A DNA stretch of 64,000 bases from Pipra filicauda (Eukaryota > Chordata > Aves > Passeriformes > Pipridae). How positions within the stretch are numbered: position 1 is the stretch's first letter; each line of letters begins with the position of its first letter. The DNA lies in assembly GCF_003945595.2 (NCBI RefSeq), contig NW_024104096.1, positions 4,712,501-4,776,500 on the forward strand. Direction: 5' to 3'. This document shows positions 42,901 through 55,370 of this stretch, piece after piece. A program made the translations under genes and the position numbers. The notes below the pieces were generated by a model, which saw nothing but the letters and a program-made list of their open reading frames with translations, ran no database searches and was not told where the DNA came from.

Positions 42901-44689
42901 TGTCAAAAGCTTCAGTCACATTCTTACCTACAGGCAACCTCTGCTGATCCCAACTCATTAATCGAACTGGAGAGCCGTCTTGACCCTGGCTCCTTCCCTT
43001 TGAAGTGTGGTGTCCTCTGCAGCATGAGGAAATAATTTGCTGCCTGATTCAATGAGCCATCAGTAGAGCCAGCAGACCTAATGACATGTGAGAATATTAA
43101 CCTCCTACCACGAAGAGCTGTGAATCTTGAGAGGCAGTCTATAATTCACCCAGCACTCCTGAGCCTTCCCTTTCTGTCTTATTCTTGCACTCACTTTCTC
43201 ACTCACGGGGAGAGAGAGAGAGGAGAGACCCTCTTGTCGTAAAACTTTATTTCCTTCGGTAGTGTGAACCTTACTGAGCTGCTTGATAATGAGTTACTTT
43301 CCTTTTGCAGTTGGATAAAATTTATACTGAAAACTAGATGTCTGTCTTGCATACAGTAATTTCTGTTTAAATTATGACACAGGCTACATAACTGACATAA
43401 GAGGGTGGTAATCTGAATATTTACCCAGGTAGACTATTTTACATTTCCTTATTTATTTTTCATCATCAAAGGAAAAAAGTAAAAGAAAGAAACCAAACAT
43501 GCATAACAACGATGTTGTTCTGTATAATGTATGTTTTCCAGCTGCCCTCAATCAAGAGGATCTTTCTGCAATTCTCTTCTTTTTTCATTTTCTTTTTTTT
43601 TTTTAATACCTAAAGAGTAAAACAGTTCTGCCTGGCCAAGTACTGTGTGTTATGTGCACACACAAGGGTGTGTTCTCACCCTTTGATTCTTAACAAAGAA
43701 ATAGATTGTTGGTCTAATCCTATGCTTTAAAAGTCAGGGCTGGTTTTTCTCTTGTTGACTCCTTTAGAATTTTCAGTCATAGATTCAGGTCTCAATGTCT
43801 GGTAAACTTCAGAAAGTGAGCCACTGTTATTCATGTGGCTAAATAATGAGAAAGGAAAAGCAAAAATGGCTCTGTGTGTATATACTACTCACCATGAAAA
43901 TGGTGGTGATTACCAGACTTTACACTGTTATATAACCATATACAGTAAAATACTGTGGGAGGGTTTTTTTTCATTTTTGATGTCTTTTCATAGTGCTGAT
44001 TGGTGCTGGATAAGGTCAAAATTTAGAGATTATGGGTACAGATGGGGAACAGCATCCATCGCAGCAAATCCCAGACCAAAGGGACTACTGCTGGCAACTT
44101 AGTCTTGTCTGTGCTATAAAGGGTTTGGGTCTTTTTACTGTAACTGTACTGGCAAATTCATCATCTTTGGTGGAAACAGTTTTCAGAAGCAAATGAAGTT
44201 GTAGCAAGTGTGAACACTTATAATGGTAAGAAAATATTTCTCCACCGGCAGTGAAAGTTAGTGATACAGTTGTGTAGCCAAGGCTTTTCTGTTGGAAATT
44301 GAGCATAAATTCTGTTTTGTTGCCATTAGAGGGATATTTTGATTCTGAGGAGTTATTGGTAAAAACTGTTGGTGTATTGTGTGGATCTGGGCACAGGCTA
44401 AGATACCACAAAGAGGTAATAAAGGAGGGTATGGAGACAGAGCAGGGTAGATAGCAGAAGGAAATAATAAATAAATGGGAGTCATATGCTGTTTAACAAG
44501 TACTACAGTGTCTGTGGTATGCACCTATGTAGATCCCTGTCATTTTAAGTTGTTCTAAAGATATTTTTTAACATCAAGGGATTCAGTGTTATGTCCATTA
44601 ACTATTCTCTGCTATCATGCTAGAGCAGTCTATTAGTCGTTCTCACCTCTTATAGCTGGTCACAAAGGCCAGTCCCCTTGCCTCTCTCT
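39982..44689. other. Intronic DNA, nothing firmly recognised
   Basis: The section 42690-43230 is less AT-rich, has several short purine-rich motifs and ends in a (GA)n run near 43207-43226. It may be another conserved stretch, but no gene is visible. Confidence 0.45.
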
Positions 44690-44960
44690 GCTTCATCTTT
44701 TTTATTAAGTTTATTAAAACTAGTCAGATTATACTTTCTTATGGCACAGGCTGTGCTTGGTCCATTCATTATGGTTTCTTATCTTGGCAGGCAATCTGAA
44801 TTGAACGGCAGCTAGTCCATTATGCACATATGAAGCCCATCACTCCTCCAGCAATGGCCAATTCATCAAACATTTATCTTTTGCCCTCTGAGCAGTGCGT
44901 CAATTTGCTTGTCAATCCTCAGCCTTGGTTGTTGTGGAAGATGGGAGAAAAATTACTTTT
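44690..44960. promoter_or_regulatory. Possible conserved non-coding element
   Basis: It is rich in homeodomain- and SOX-like words (CATTCATTATGG, CCATTATGCACATATG, GCAATGGCCAATTCATC) and has two retained CpGs. There is no coding frame. The regulatory role is inferred. Confidence 0.25.
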
Positions 44961-45369
44961 CTTTTCCCCCTTCTCACTGAACTCTGGTAGTTGAAATGGG
45001 CTTTACTCTACTCACTCTACAGGCTTGTTAGCCCCCGCTTCTCTGTGCAAAAAGGGGAGGGGTCAAGTTGCTATCTGAATTGCAGAGTGACAGATTGATC
45101 CAAGATACAGTAAAGCTTTCATTATGGCACTGCCTTTGCACTTGAATTTGCTCATATTTCCATTATAATACTGTTTTTTAGGCAGTTTATAAATAGGTTC
45201 TTCACTTGGCACATGGAGCTGAGAGGAGTTTTTAAGAATGAATACATTGCAGGGTTTTAGCTCTTTGTAGGTTGTTTGTTTGTTTGCTCTTTATTTTTAA
45301 ACAGGGAGGTTTGTATTTTGTAAACTCTGGCATGTTCTTTTTCTATTTCTAATCAGTAATAATTAATTG

Positions 45370-46205
45370 AATTCTTTCAAGTTCAGGAAATGGCAGTTTG
45401 CTTTTTTTTTTTTTAATGCTGTTTGTTTTACTAGGACTGAATCCATGTTAAGATTGGGGAAAAAGACAAATAAAACAAGAGACTTGCATCCAAGTTTTTT
45501 TCTTAAGTCCTCTAACCTTATTATTCTTCATCAAATACTTTCAAGAAATATTAGCAAAAGAATGTTAAAATCCATACTTAGAAATATTAGGGAAGTGATG
45601 CATCCACTGAACTACTGGTGGTGTTTTTTCCAGAACACCCTTTGACAAACTTGTATGAATGCATACAGTCACTTCCTCTCTGCTTGATAATTCTTAGCAC
45701 TGTTTTGCAGACTGTATTTTGTTATATGGTACTTATTCGATGACTAGGTGACTAAGAGCTCATTTTCTGATCCATTTTGTATTATTTTAAAATATTTTAT
45801 ATGGCTTACATGAAAACTGCCTTGCCACAGGCTATAGTACACTGATTGTAATTTTATTTAAATTTAAACAAGATTGTAACAGTAATATCATATAAAATCT
45901 TGGCATGTTTAATCCTAGAGAGGTAATATGAAAACTTAAGCAAAAAGAAGCCTAACATGAAGGATAAAGCTTGAGCTGTATTAATGGGATCTTCTCTTGA
46001 GCAGAGGTGTGTTAAATATACACAGTGAAATCTGAGACTTTAAGAAGTTCATTAGAAAAGAAATTGAACCCATCACAGTCAGACTGGTTGCAAAATCATC
46101 TTTTTTTTATTTGTTTATTTGTTTTATTTCTCTGTGTGTGTGTATGTTTTGTTTTTTGGTATTTTTTTGTTGTTCTTGTTTGTTTGTGGTTTTTTTTAGT
46201 AGGGT
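45370..46205. other. Intronic DNA with T/G-rich low-complexity tract
   Basis: T-rich and TG-rich sequence lies at about 46098-46198, including (TG)n near 46133. No gene is seen. Confidence 0.5.
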
Positions 46206-47671
46206 CTTGGTAGGAGAGAATGGTGTTTGAATAACTGAATGGTTGACTGTAATATGTTTTTGTGAGCTACTGAAAGCTGTAATTGGGATTTGTGGTTTAT
46301 TTCACCAGCTAAATAGTCCACCCCTATGGGGGACAGCTCTAACAGGTTTTTTTACCTTAATGTTGCAGATTCTTCTATAATTTCATTGCAAGATTTTGGA
46401 TAAATAGGCTGTGTTCATCCCTCCCAAATATATGTGCTTCACTGAGCCTCACCTGAAGGTCTGATTTACCTTCTGGAAGTGCCCGTCTTTTCTTGCTGCC
46501 TGTAAGGGCGTCTGTAGATGGATGCATTGTTGCTTTTCAGATAATGTCGTCATTTGAGGAACTGCTGCTTAATAGCAAAATCCCTCTCTCAAGAAATTCT
46601 GCATTTCTGTTTTATAATTGGTAGTAATGGGTCTGAAATGTTGTGAACTTAACTTTTAGAATTCAAAAGGCTCATCTCTATCTATCTGTTTATTGACTCT
46701 ATTTTTGCTTCTGTTTTCTTTGAGGTTTTGGGGTGGGGGGTGACTTGTAAGGGTGGAGAAGTTTGGGCTTCTTTTTTTAAGCAATGGAATTTGTTGGGTA
46801 AGACTCAGAACAAGACTATTAAAAACCAGAAGAAGATTCTGGGTTTTCATGAATCCCTGCCATTTTAATGTGCTTACGTAGCTCTAGTTGTGCGAGATGT
46901 TTTCATCCCAATCTTTCTGGTAATATGGTGACCTATGTAGTCTTGTGTGCTTCCAGTGTATAAGAAAAGGAGAAAAACAAGGGATGGATACTTATTTTAT
47001 TATATATCTGGAAGTTAAGTATGACCTTTATGTGAAAAGATTGAGAAACTAATTGTAGATCCAGTTCATAACTGAAGTTTAATCTCTTCTTGTGGAGATC
47101 TCTTTTTCATAGGTATTCAATGATGCTGCTCATTCATTTCTTTCCATTTTCTCTTTTGCTGACCATATCCATAGCCTTGCCTCAAGTTTTACTGAAATAG
47201 CTGCTTACAGATATTTTGTTTACTAACAGAAAGATGGAAATGTACTGACTGAAAGTAAGGCAAAATGCTACCTCTAGACAGCCTGCAAAATACTAACATT
47301 CCCTCTGATAGTAGAACAAAACAAAGCATTTCTTGTTTTCAAAACACTGACAACCTTGTTATCCATTGAACAGAATTTCATGATTCGTGTTTTTTGACTT
47401 GTCTACTCTAACCTGGGCCCTGGCCCACACTAGAAATTTTGGACGTTCTTTACTTTCACTGGGGTGCTTTTTTTTCTTTTCTGGTGTTCTGCCTTGGTCC
47501 AGAAGTCATGTCAGATCTGTCCATTAAATACTTCATTCTGTTTTCCTTCTGGATCTATTATCATGCAGAAAACTGTGAATAAACCCTAAGTAGGACTGGG
47601 GGGGGGAAGCATTTATTTTTGAATTCTGTAGGATCATTTTTTGATGCTTTACTTGTACTTTGTCTGCTTGA

Positions 47672-47674
<3 letters not shown>

Positions 47675-47709
<35 letters not shown>
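47675..47709. repeat. (AT)n microsatellite
   Basis: It is an uninterrupted AT dinucleotide run of 35 bp, long enough to be length-polymorphic between individuals. Confidence 0.95.
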
Positions 47710-47712
<3 letters not shown>

Positions 47713-48289
47713 ATATTTATTGCTCTTTGTTTTATTTTGGTGAGGTTAAGTCAAAGGACTAGAAGTCAAGACTTCTGGGTGTTATTTCTTGTCTCTTAGA
47801 AAATTGCTGGAGGTCACCTTCCGTTAGTCACTTAACCTCTCTCTGCTTTACTACAAAATGGAATTTTAAACTCAGCAGGTTTTTGAAAAGTAATTCATTA
47901 ATGTTTAAAAAAAATGCTTTGTGCTCCTTGGCTGGCAGGTGCTGGAGAAATAGAATTTGCATTTCTATTTAAATACTGAAATTATCTAGTACAAGGGTTC
48001 TCATGTTGATTCTGCTCTCCTGTAATCTGTTAAAACATTAAAGGCAAGAAAAAAGGTATTTTAAAAAGCTCTTGTTTGGTAACAGCTCCATCTTTAACTT
48101 CTGCTAATGGCTATCTCTTCTCAACAAAGTGCAAATCAATTTCAAGGCTAAACCCAAACTCTCTCATTTACATATTGTTAACTGCTCTCTCTTTTCCTGT
48201 TAAACAGGAGGAAAAAGTCAATTAGATATGAGGCAGCTGTCTTATTAATAGAGGGGTGGGATAAAATGTGGGGAATACTTCTTTTTTAG

Positions 48290-48344
48290 CATATGCTTCT
48301 GAGCAGCTTGTTCTTCTGGACAAGGACAACTGCAGAGTACCAAG
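48290..48344 (+). other. Exon-like segment, weak candidate for an upstream or alternative LRMDA exon
   Basis: The sequence ACTTCTTTTTTAG precedes a 55-nt segment followed by GTTTGT, so it is bounded like an exon. Read as 2 nt, 17 codons and 2 nt, it is open and encodes YASEQLVLLDKDNCRVP. The two leftover bases AG would join the G at 52496 to make Arg, so the phase fits. Against it: the peptide has poor LRR spacing and does not match the LDLSxN-like segment I expect before SLEGL. The donor is only moderate, and one in three random segments would fit the phase. It is probably chance or a minor alternative exon. Confidence 0.15.
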
Positions 48345-48599
48345 GTTTGTCTATTACATGAGAGGGTTCTGCTTTTTTTCATTTATAAAATGTCATATTT
48401 TCATTGTCAAATATTACCAAAATGAAGACTTGCTTTTTACTTGCATTGTAACCAAATCCCTGTCAGGTCAGAGGGACCACATGAAATAGTGTAGTTGACA
48501 ATTACCATGCATACACATATAAAAAAAAAAATTCTGTCATGACATTCCTTTATGATTAAAACTTTTTACAAACCATGAATGAATTATGGAAAAGAAAGC

Positions 48600-49110
48600 T
48601 GGAAGAAATCATACTGATTAGCCAAAGAACTTGGATAAAATGACATTTCTGAGACCTTTATATTCTAAAGGATTATTTACTGTCTGCTTACAGAACATCT
48701 TAAGTCGTTTTGCAGAGGGAGTCAGTTTCCTGTTTAACGCAGTGTTTTTGTAAGCTAATGAGGGCAAAGCGTGAGCCATAGGCAATGATGCTGCGATATT
48801 AGCTGTGACAGGGAGCTTGATCATAATTATCTTAACGAGGATAGGGTTAATTACAGTGGAAACTTAAAGTTTTTTCTGTTTGAATGAGGCGGCACTGAAT
48901 ACGTTGTGATGTTTTGTCGGTTTGATGTGACTTTGAAAATTGCAATGGAAATCTCTTGGCAGCACTTGCTCTCCTCTGGGAGCAAAGTGTGAGCCCTGCA
49001 ATGAGGTAACTGAGACGGTACCTGTGGGTGAGATAATGGGCAGCTTTCATGACGTTAGAGCTGGGACAAGCAACCCTGCAATCCACCTTAGTGATGTTTA
49101 TTGGCCTTTT
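48600..49110. promoter_or_regulatory. Strong candidate conserved non-coding element
   Basis: Ten CpGs fall between 48706 and 49053 although neighbouring DNA has few. It carries homeodomain-like motifs (GTAAGCTAATGAGG, GGGTTAATTACAG, TCATAATTATC) and CGATATTAGC. Minus-strand open frames here have no recognisable domain and no clear splice context. It lies 3.4-3.9 kb upstream of the first LRMDA exon seen here. Confidence 0.35.
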
Positions 49111-49919
49111 TAAAGTAGGGCAAACAACTACTTGCCACTGGCCCTTCAGTGCTGGTTGTATTGTTGTAAGATTGTTGTAAGATTGTATTGTTATAAGATT
49201 GTGCATTTTTTTTTAATATACTAATATGGAAAGACATTTTTTTAATGCCGTGAACTATAAGAAAACAGCTCAGATTTAATTTTAGACTGGTTCTCTCTCT
49301 TAGGGGATGTCCCTCTTTTTATACTCCTCTCTTGGGTTGTTTGTGTCCTTCCTATGCTGTGTATATATACACATTCCTCTCCTGTTTTGTAATGGGCTCA
49401 TAAGGAAATACTTGGAGTACATTAATATTACTCTCATCCTCATTAAAAATAAAAATGACAGTATTTTGTGCTGATTTCTGTCTCAGCTTCTCAAAAATGT
49501 TTTCTATATATGAATTCCCAGTTGCAATCCTTTCTTATCCGCCATGTGCAGATAGGAAATTGAGGATCACAGAAATTATGGGACTTGCTGAAGTTTGTAC
49601 CATAAATCTATTATGTGGATTGTACTTAAAACTTTTACATTTTTGAGTACAACTGCTGGGCAGTATTTTCTTATATAACATGATGGTAGATGATGCCTAG
49701 AATTCAGTAGCTATAATCACTGAATGACAGCAAACACTTTTATTTCCTTTTTTGTTTCTTTGCCATATCTTACCTTTTTTGGTTTTTTTTGGTGCTAATG
49801 TTTTCTTCTGGATAAGGTGAAACAAAGAATTTCATGAATAGCAAAATAACATATATCTGTAAATTTATATTAATGGCTACACCCTCTCTCTGTACTGTGG
49901 CAACCCCTCCCATCTTCCT

Positions 49920-50080
49920 GGACTCTGAATTTAGGTGATTAAATCACCAAGTGCACACTGCTCTGATGACATGAAAACAGCAATTATAAGCAACCCCCTG
50001 TGTAACATGGCTCCTTTTTAACTGAGCAGCTAATAACATTACATGGCAAAAATTATCAAAACCAGACAGGTGTAAGGAGA
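49920..50080. promoter_or_regulatory. Possible conserved element with a homeodomain-like palindrome
   Basis: GGTGATTAAATCACC (49934-49948) is a 7-1-7 palindrome with a TGATTAAAT core. GCAATTATAAGC and GCAGCTAATAACATTAC follow. The regulatory role is inferred. Confidence 0.25.
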
Positions 50081-52480
50081 TTTGCGCACACTTTTCTCTG
50101 CCTATCTATGAAACTAGTACTCTTGTGTTCAGCCCAGGGTTGTGAAAGAAAGGCTGTTTCAATAGGCAACTCCCTCTAGTGTTTCAAGGCCTTTTGTCCC
50201 ACTTCATGGCTTGTCATTTTGTTTTATGCCTCCCCTGCAGCAGTTTTGGATGTGTGCTTTCTTCTCCTTGCCAGTTGCCAACCATTTGCTGATTCTCATG
50301 ATAAGAGTATTATATTTGCATAACATAACTCAGGAACAATGTGTATTTTGATGCTGACACTGACCAGAGCCCAAGCAGTGTTTTTTCACAAAGGACCTAT
50401 TAACATCCCATAAGGCTCTGTGGTGCTGACAAGGAGGTGGCCTTCTCTGAACTCTTTTGGCAAGTCAAAGTCATACATTGAAAAGTGAGGTTTGGAAATA
50501 ATCCACTATTTATATAATAAAGAGTATTTAAGGGGAATTTGCTAAACTAGGTTTGTCAAACTGAAATGAAAACTCATAACAGCTCGATAAACTCACTGCT
50601 ACTTCCTCTGGGTTATTTTGCCTTTTAAAGGTACTTGGGGGAAAGCACTGTCTGAGATGTTTGCTGATTTCTCCTCTGATCTTGAATTTGGCAAAACCAA
50701 GTCTGTTGCAACATTTTGCTGAACTAGCTGGCTCAGTGCAGCATGCTAGCCCAGCTCTTAAAGGAGTACAGTTTATGTAGGCTGAATTGAGTTGTTTTTT
50801 TTTCAAAATTGCTTGTTAAAGGCAAGGGCAAAAAGTGTGACTCTTACTGTGGTGATTGTTTCAGTATAATGTTTATAATAGAGGCTTTTATTTTTTCAAC
50901 TTCAGAAATTGTAGTCTCAAGGTGTTGTAACAAAATAGATAGGCCATAGGGTATAGGCATGGCAAATTTTCCTCAGGTCTGACTGCCCTGCATCAAAGTG
51001 TCATTAGTAATAGTTGTACCTCCCTTTCAAGTCAAGAGACTGTGAGCGCTTTAGAGTCCTTGGACTGAAATACACTGCTTCACTGTTGTGCGAATGTTAC
51101 TTGAATATTCATAGTTTAGTGTACAGTACCCAGTGTAAAGGTCACAGACTTGATTTCTTTCTGTTGCTTGAACCCTCTAACTGTGATCTATAAGTTGTTA
51201 GTAAGTTGTATCTACAAAAGCTGGATCTGGTTGTTGTACAGATGAATGTTAAATTGTCTGATTGGAAACCCATATACTTTCTAATAATTGTGTTTTCCTC
51301 CAGTAGTAGGGTCTGTAGAACATTCTAACAGGGACAATTTGATCTTTGCCAAAAACTAGGGAGAGGGTGAGGAAATCCCCTCAGTATAAATGTCATTGCT
51401 AACTGAATAAATAGTACAGACTGCATCTCCCTTATTCATCACATTTTAAAAAACAGCCAGGAGATACAGTGATGATCTTCCCACTGGTAGGCATAGTAGA
51501 TCAGCTGTCAACTCATGCAATCTCAGCATATCTTTAGGTGTCTGGTAGGTGAATTAGCTGTGAATGCGTGTCTGTGCGTATGCTTTGTATATCATGTGTC
51601 TTAGTTGATTAATGTGTGGTTTTGTTTTTTTTTTTACTGTTGGAATGTGCAAGCATTAAGAATCAAGCTTGGAATAGGTGTCTTAATAAGGTACTGAAAT
51701 GTTCTTTTTTAGTTTTTTTTTTTTTCTTGTACTATGCTATCGGAGGAATGAATACCACCAGAATGTTGTTTATTTACAAGTCATCGTCTTCACTGCCATG
51801 TTGTCAAATGCTCCTTTTTAAAGCTACTTTCTGCAGTCTGACCTGTGGCTTGACAGTGGGATAGTAAGTTCTGAGGAGAAAACAAATGCCTTTTCTCTCC
51901 AGTCTAATTCTGCATTTTATTTTGTAGAGAACATTTCACTTTGTTTGCAGGGACTGAAAAAGCTAATTAAGTGGTTAATAAAAAGGGAAAAAAGCCTCTT
52001 CTACATTTCCTATTATTGCACGTAAGGTAACTGCTAAGAAATGATACTTGAAGTTGTATTTATTATTGTTAGCAGGGTATGATATTTCTTGGCAGAAATG
52101 ATGGATGACAACTTAAATTTGTGTCCAGGGAATGAAGGTGAACTGTGACAGAGTTATTTATCTTGGGAATGGAGGTTAGGGTCAGGCGAGGCTGGGTGCC
52201 TGAAGGCACAAGACATTGACAAATTCATCCTGCAGGCCCCATATCTGAAGCCTTTTGTTTTGGATCCTGGCTACTCACTAAGTGACCCGCATCCTTCATC
52301 CTGCCAGCATGTGAAGGATGTGTTGCAGTGCCAGCACTCCCCTTGCCACTAATGCTTGTCATTCACTCTTCTGACAGGCCCAAACCAAAACTATTCCCAC
52401 TCCTGAAAGGGAAGGTTAAAATATTTATTTCAGCTCATAATGGCCTCCCTGATTTAGGGGAGTATCATTTTTCCTGTTGC
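50081..52480. other. Intronic DNA upstream of the LRMDA exon, nothing recognised
   Basis: T runs occur at about 51627 and 51716. The part 52130-52330 is less AT-rich, with GTCAGGCGAGGCTGGG, and may be conserved, but no exon fits the LRMDA phase or motif there. Confidence 0.45.
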
Positions 52481-52495
52481 CTTTGTCGTTTGCAG

Positions 52496-52622
52496 GTCAC
52501 TAGAAGGACTGAAAACATTCAGTTACTTGGAAGAGCTGATCCTGGACAACAATCTACTTGGAAATGACCTTCTGTTACCCAGGTTACCCCACCTCCATAC
52601 CTTAACGCTCAACAAGAACCAA
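52496..52622 (+). CDS. LRMDA: LRMDA internal exon encoding LRR 1 and the first half of LRR 2
   Basis: This is a coding exon of the leucine-rich melanocyte differentiation associated protein. Its first base completes a codon begun in the upstream exon, and then 42 codons run open to the end. The peptide starts [19 protein letters not shown] and ends TLTLNKNQ. It shows the LxxLxLxxN pattern twice ([18 protein letters not shown]), and I recognise it as LRMDA/C10orf11. The acceptor is ordinary U2 type: a pyrimidine-rich run and TTTGCAG at 52489-52495, with a possible branch CTGAT near 52449-52453. The donor is unusual: the exon ends at CAA and is followed directly by ATATCCTTT, not GT. The frame stays open into the intron as far as about 52763, so a simple ORF caller would run past the true end. 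Family knowledge: LRMDA is needed for melanocyte differentiation and melanosome traffic, and human loss causes oculocutaneous albinism type 7. The upstream exon supplying the first two bases of the split codon was not securely found. Confidence 0.9.
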
Positions 52623-52631
52623 ATATCCTTT
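52623..52631 (+). other. LRMDA: U12-type AT-AC 5' splice site
   Basis: ATATCCTTT directly follows the CAA codon that ends the exon. It matches the U12 AT-AC 5' splice-site consensus at all nine positions and should pair with U11 and then U6atac snRNA. Confidence 0.9.
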
Positions 52632-53469
52632 CAAAGAAATACCTGCAAAATGTCAAATGAGTTTTATGTGTCAGCCAAATTAAAGTATGTGAAATATAGC
52701 TCATGTGCAGACAAAGCATTCTCTCGTTTGGCACCTGGAATACTTCATAGTAATTTATTATAGGTCATTCATAAATGAAATGCACCATTATATCTTCCTG
52801 TTGCTCCATTTTAGTGAGAGATCTAAGTTATGGCTCTGAAGAAATCTTTCTAACAGATAAAATAGAGAAAGAAAATAATGTCAGTGCTACCAGTGTGCAG
52901 CAGTTCCTGTGTTTGCTTGGGGTTCTGTTGCAGGCTGACCTCTAGTGGAATAGAGCGTGCAGTGAAATGCTGTTACGTTTTTATACTTTAAATAGCTCTT
53001 AAAACATTAAAGTAAAATAAAATTAATTTAAAAAAAAACACACAAAAATTTTAATACTTTTCTCTATTTTAATGAAACTGGAATATCCACAATTTGATAT
53101 CTGCTGTGGAGCTGCAGCTCTAAAAGCAAGTCACTTGATGTTCCAGTCCTGTATAAATTCATATAAAATACTATCCAGATCAAGGTCTTAATACATTAAA
53201 GTATTTTGATGTATGGTTCAGTCCAGTCGTAACCAATCAGTCACTTTGCCATATGCCTGAAGTTAGTGCCTGTTTCTGTTTATTAAGAATAAATATTTCA
53301 GCACTTGTCTAAGTACTCTGCTCAGTCTGAGCCCCTAGTCTGCGGGCTTATAGATAGTGGTCTGTAAAAACTAATTATCTGCAAGTTCTGTGGGCATAGA
53401 CTTGATTATTACATAATTTTCCCATACTTTGACCCTTCTGGAGATTCGAACATGTGTAATATAAGATTT

Positions 53470-53710
53470 TACAAAAGGGAAGGGTGATCAAATTGTGGCC
53501 AAAAGGCCAACTGAGGCCTGCAGAGTCTTAGAGCACAGACTGTTAAAGCCCTCTCCTTGTAATTGCAGCGTGAGGACAAAGCTGCTCAACTGCAGGCTTT
53601 TATTACAGACAATGTAAACAGAGAGCAATTTACCTCCTACTAAAGCAAAATCCTCCTACTGAGGGGAATAAAAATAACTGCAGATTCTACGATTTCTGCA
53701 CTTATTTTTG
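53470..53710. promoter_or_regulatory. Possible conserved element inside the U12 intron
   Basis: It is a mixed-composition island in AT-rich intron with GTGGCCAAAAGGCCAAC, CTTGTAATTGCAGCGTG and TTTTATTACAGACAATG. No coding frame was found. The regulatory role is inference. Confidence 0.25.
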
Positions 53711-55061
53711 ACTCTGTAAATAAATAAAAATCAGCAGAGTAACTTTTTTTTCTTGGAGCCCTGGAAATTTGCCAAGAGTGTTTCTTGAACAGTAACCATC
53801 GTTACTGTACTAGGTATTTGGCTAGATTTATGGTTAATGCAGGATACTGTGGGTTGGATTTGAGTAACTGGTTTTATTTTTTATTGTTTGGTGCCATAGT
53901 AAAATCTGAACTGATGAACAATGAACAAGAACATTTTTGGTGATACATTGGGTGGTAGTATGTCTGATGCAGTATATCTCCTTCTACAAACCATGAAATA
54001 TAAATTTGGCCATAAGACCAAAAAACATGTCATTATATTTGTCCTTTGAGGGAATGTCAAGGAGAAATTTTACACTTGCCAAAAGGAGGGAAGGGGTATT
54101 GAATAATAACTTAGTGAGCAAAATCAGAGAAAAAAAAAAATCCTGTCAGAGGTAATCTTTAAAGAATTTCTGCTAGTCTCACAGACATACTAAAATAGTA
54201 TTGTCAAGTGAGTAAGCTCTCAAAATCAATGATAACATGGTAAGAAAGATTTGATCTATCCTGGGATTTTTTTTAATTCAATCTAAAAACTATGAAGTTA
54301 GAGCTCTGAGAGTATTAAGCTACCCAGGTTATAGAAATAATGTATGCATTTTGTAGTGTGCTACCAATAATTTAATAGAGGAGTTGCAGGAGTACTTGTA
54401 AAACATCTAAGGTATACAAACTGCCCAGGGAAGAAAAACTAACCACTGTCCATCATTAACATTTTCAGCCCTGGGGACCAATGATCTCTTGTAGGGAGGA
54501 TACATCAGTCTTCAGAAGCACAGAAACCTTCTAGATTTTTCTCTTCAATGTGACTGCCATATTTGAAAAAGATCTTATTTGAACTTGAATCTCTTCCTTT
54601 AATGAATTATTTCTCTGTTGAATTCTTTGAAAAATGTTAAAAAAATGTACATTAAATAGAATAATGAAATACAATACAGAAAAGATTGTTCAGTATATGA
54701 CAGTAGCACTGCATAAAGGACAAAAGTGAGGAAAGAACACTGGCCTGAAACAAAATGTCAATTGGTGGAACATTATTATGCATATATAAGGAGAGTGAGA
54801 GAGAGATGAAAACAAACAAAAATCCAAACTGACCCCTATGAAAATTGGAATGCCATATAAAACTTAAAACTCATATGAGATCTTTCCTGGGTATTTCTTA
54901 ATATTACCGTACTCTTATCTCCTTTTATGGCTTCATTTTGATCCATATCTTGTTTTGGTAATTCTGATAAGAGCTTTCTACTCCTTTTACATGGTTCACT
55001 TATTGTGTGACGTTGTATGTGTAAACAACATTTGGCCCCTCCTAACATAGTGTCTGAGGTG

Positions 55062-55370
55062 AAGAGAAGAGGCAGGCACTGGTCTCTTCACTCTCATGAC
55101 CAGTGACAGGACTCAAGGAAACAGCATGAAGCTGTGTCAGGGGAGGCTTATGTGAGATATCAGCAAAAGATTCTTCACCTAAAGCGTGGTTAGGCACTGG
55201 AACAGGCTCCCCAGAGAAGTGGTCACAGCAGCAAGCCTGACGGAGTTCAAGAAGCATTTGGACAATGCTCTCAGGCACATGGTGTGATCCTTGGGATGTC
55301 CTGTGCAGGACCAGGAGTTGGACTCAATGATCCTGATGGGTCCCTTCCAACTCAGCATATTCTATGATTG
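55062..55370 (+). mobile_element. CR1 LINE, 5'-truncated 3' end
   Basis: About 310 bp of a chicken-repeat-1 retrotransposon 3' region lies in sense orientation. Diagnostic pieces are CTGGTCTCTTCACTC, CAGTGACAGGACTC, GGCACTGGAACAGGCTCCC, GAGTTCAAGAAGCATTTGGA and GGGTCCCTTCCAACTCAG. It ends at ATTCTATGATTG, the 3' octamer-type end of avian CR1. It has no intact reverse transcriptase and sits in the LRMDA AT-AC intron. Confidence 0.93.

Larger units (their letters stand above)
1..52495 (+). other. LRMDA: Presumed upstream LRMDA intron
   Basis: The phase at 52496 requires an upstream coding exon ending with two bases of a split codon. No convincing LRR-coding exon was seen between 1 and 52495, so I infer that this is intron on the + strand. 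In mammals the gene is known to be very long with large introns, which fits. A very short exon could have been missed by eye (see 48290-48344). Open frames here are short, unspliced and unlike any family I know. Confidence 0.6.

Noticed and set aside
48618..49206. Two neighbouring minus-strand open frames.
   Set aside because: They lie in the CpG-retaining island. Neither has a recognisable domain and they are not linked by plausible splice sites. A conserved non-coding element explains the island better.
52576..52587. CCCAG/GTTACC as a GT donor inside the first LRMDA exon.
   Set aside because: Using it would drop [10 protein letters not shown] and break the LRR that the next exon completes.
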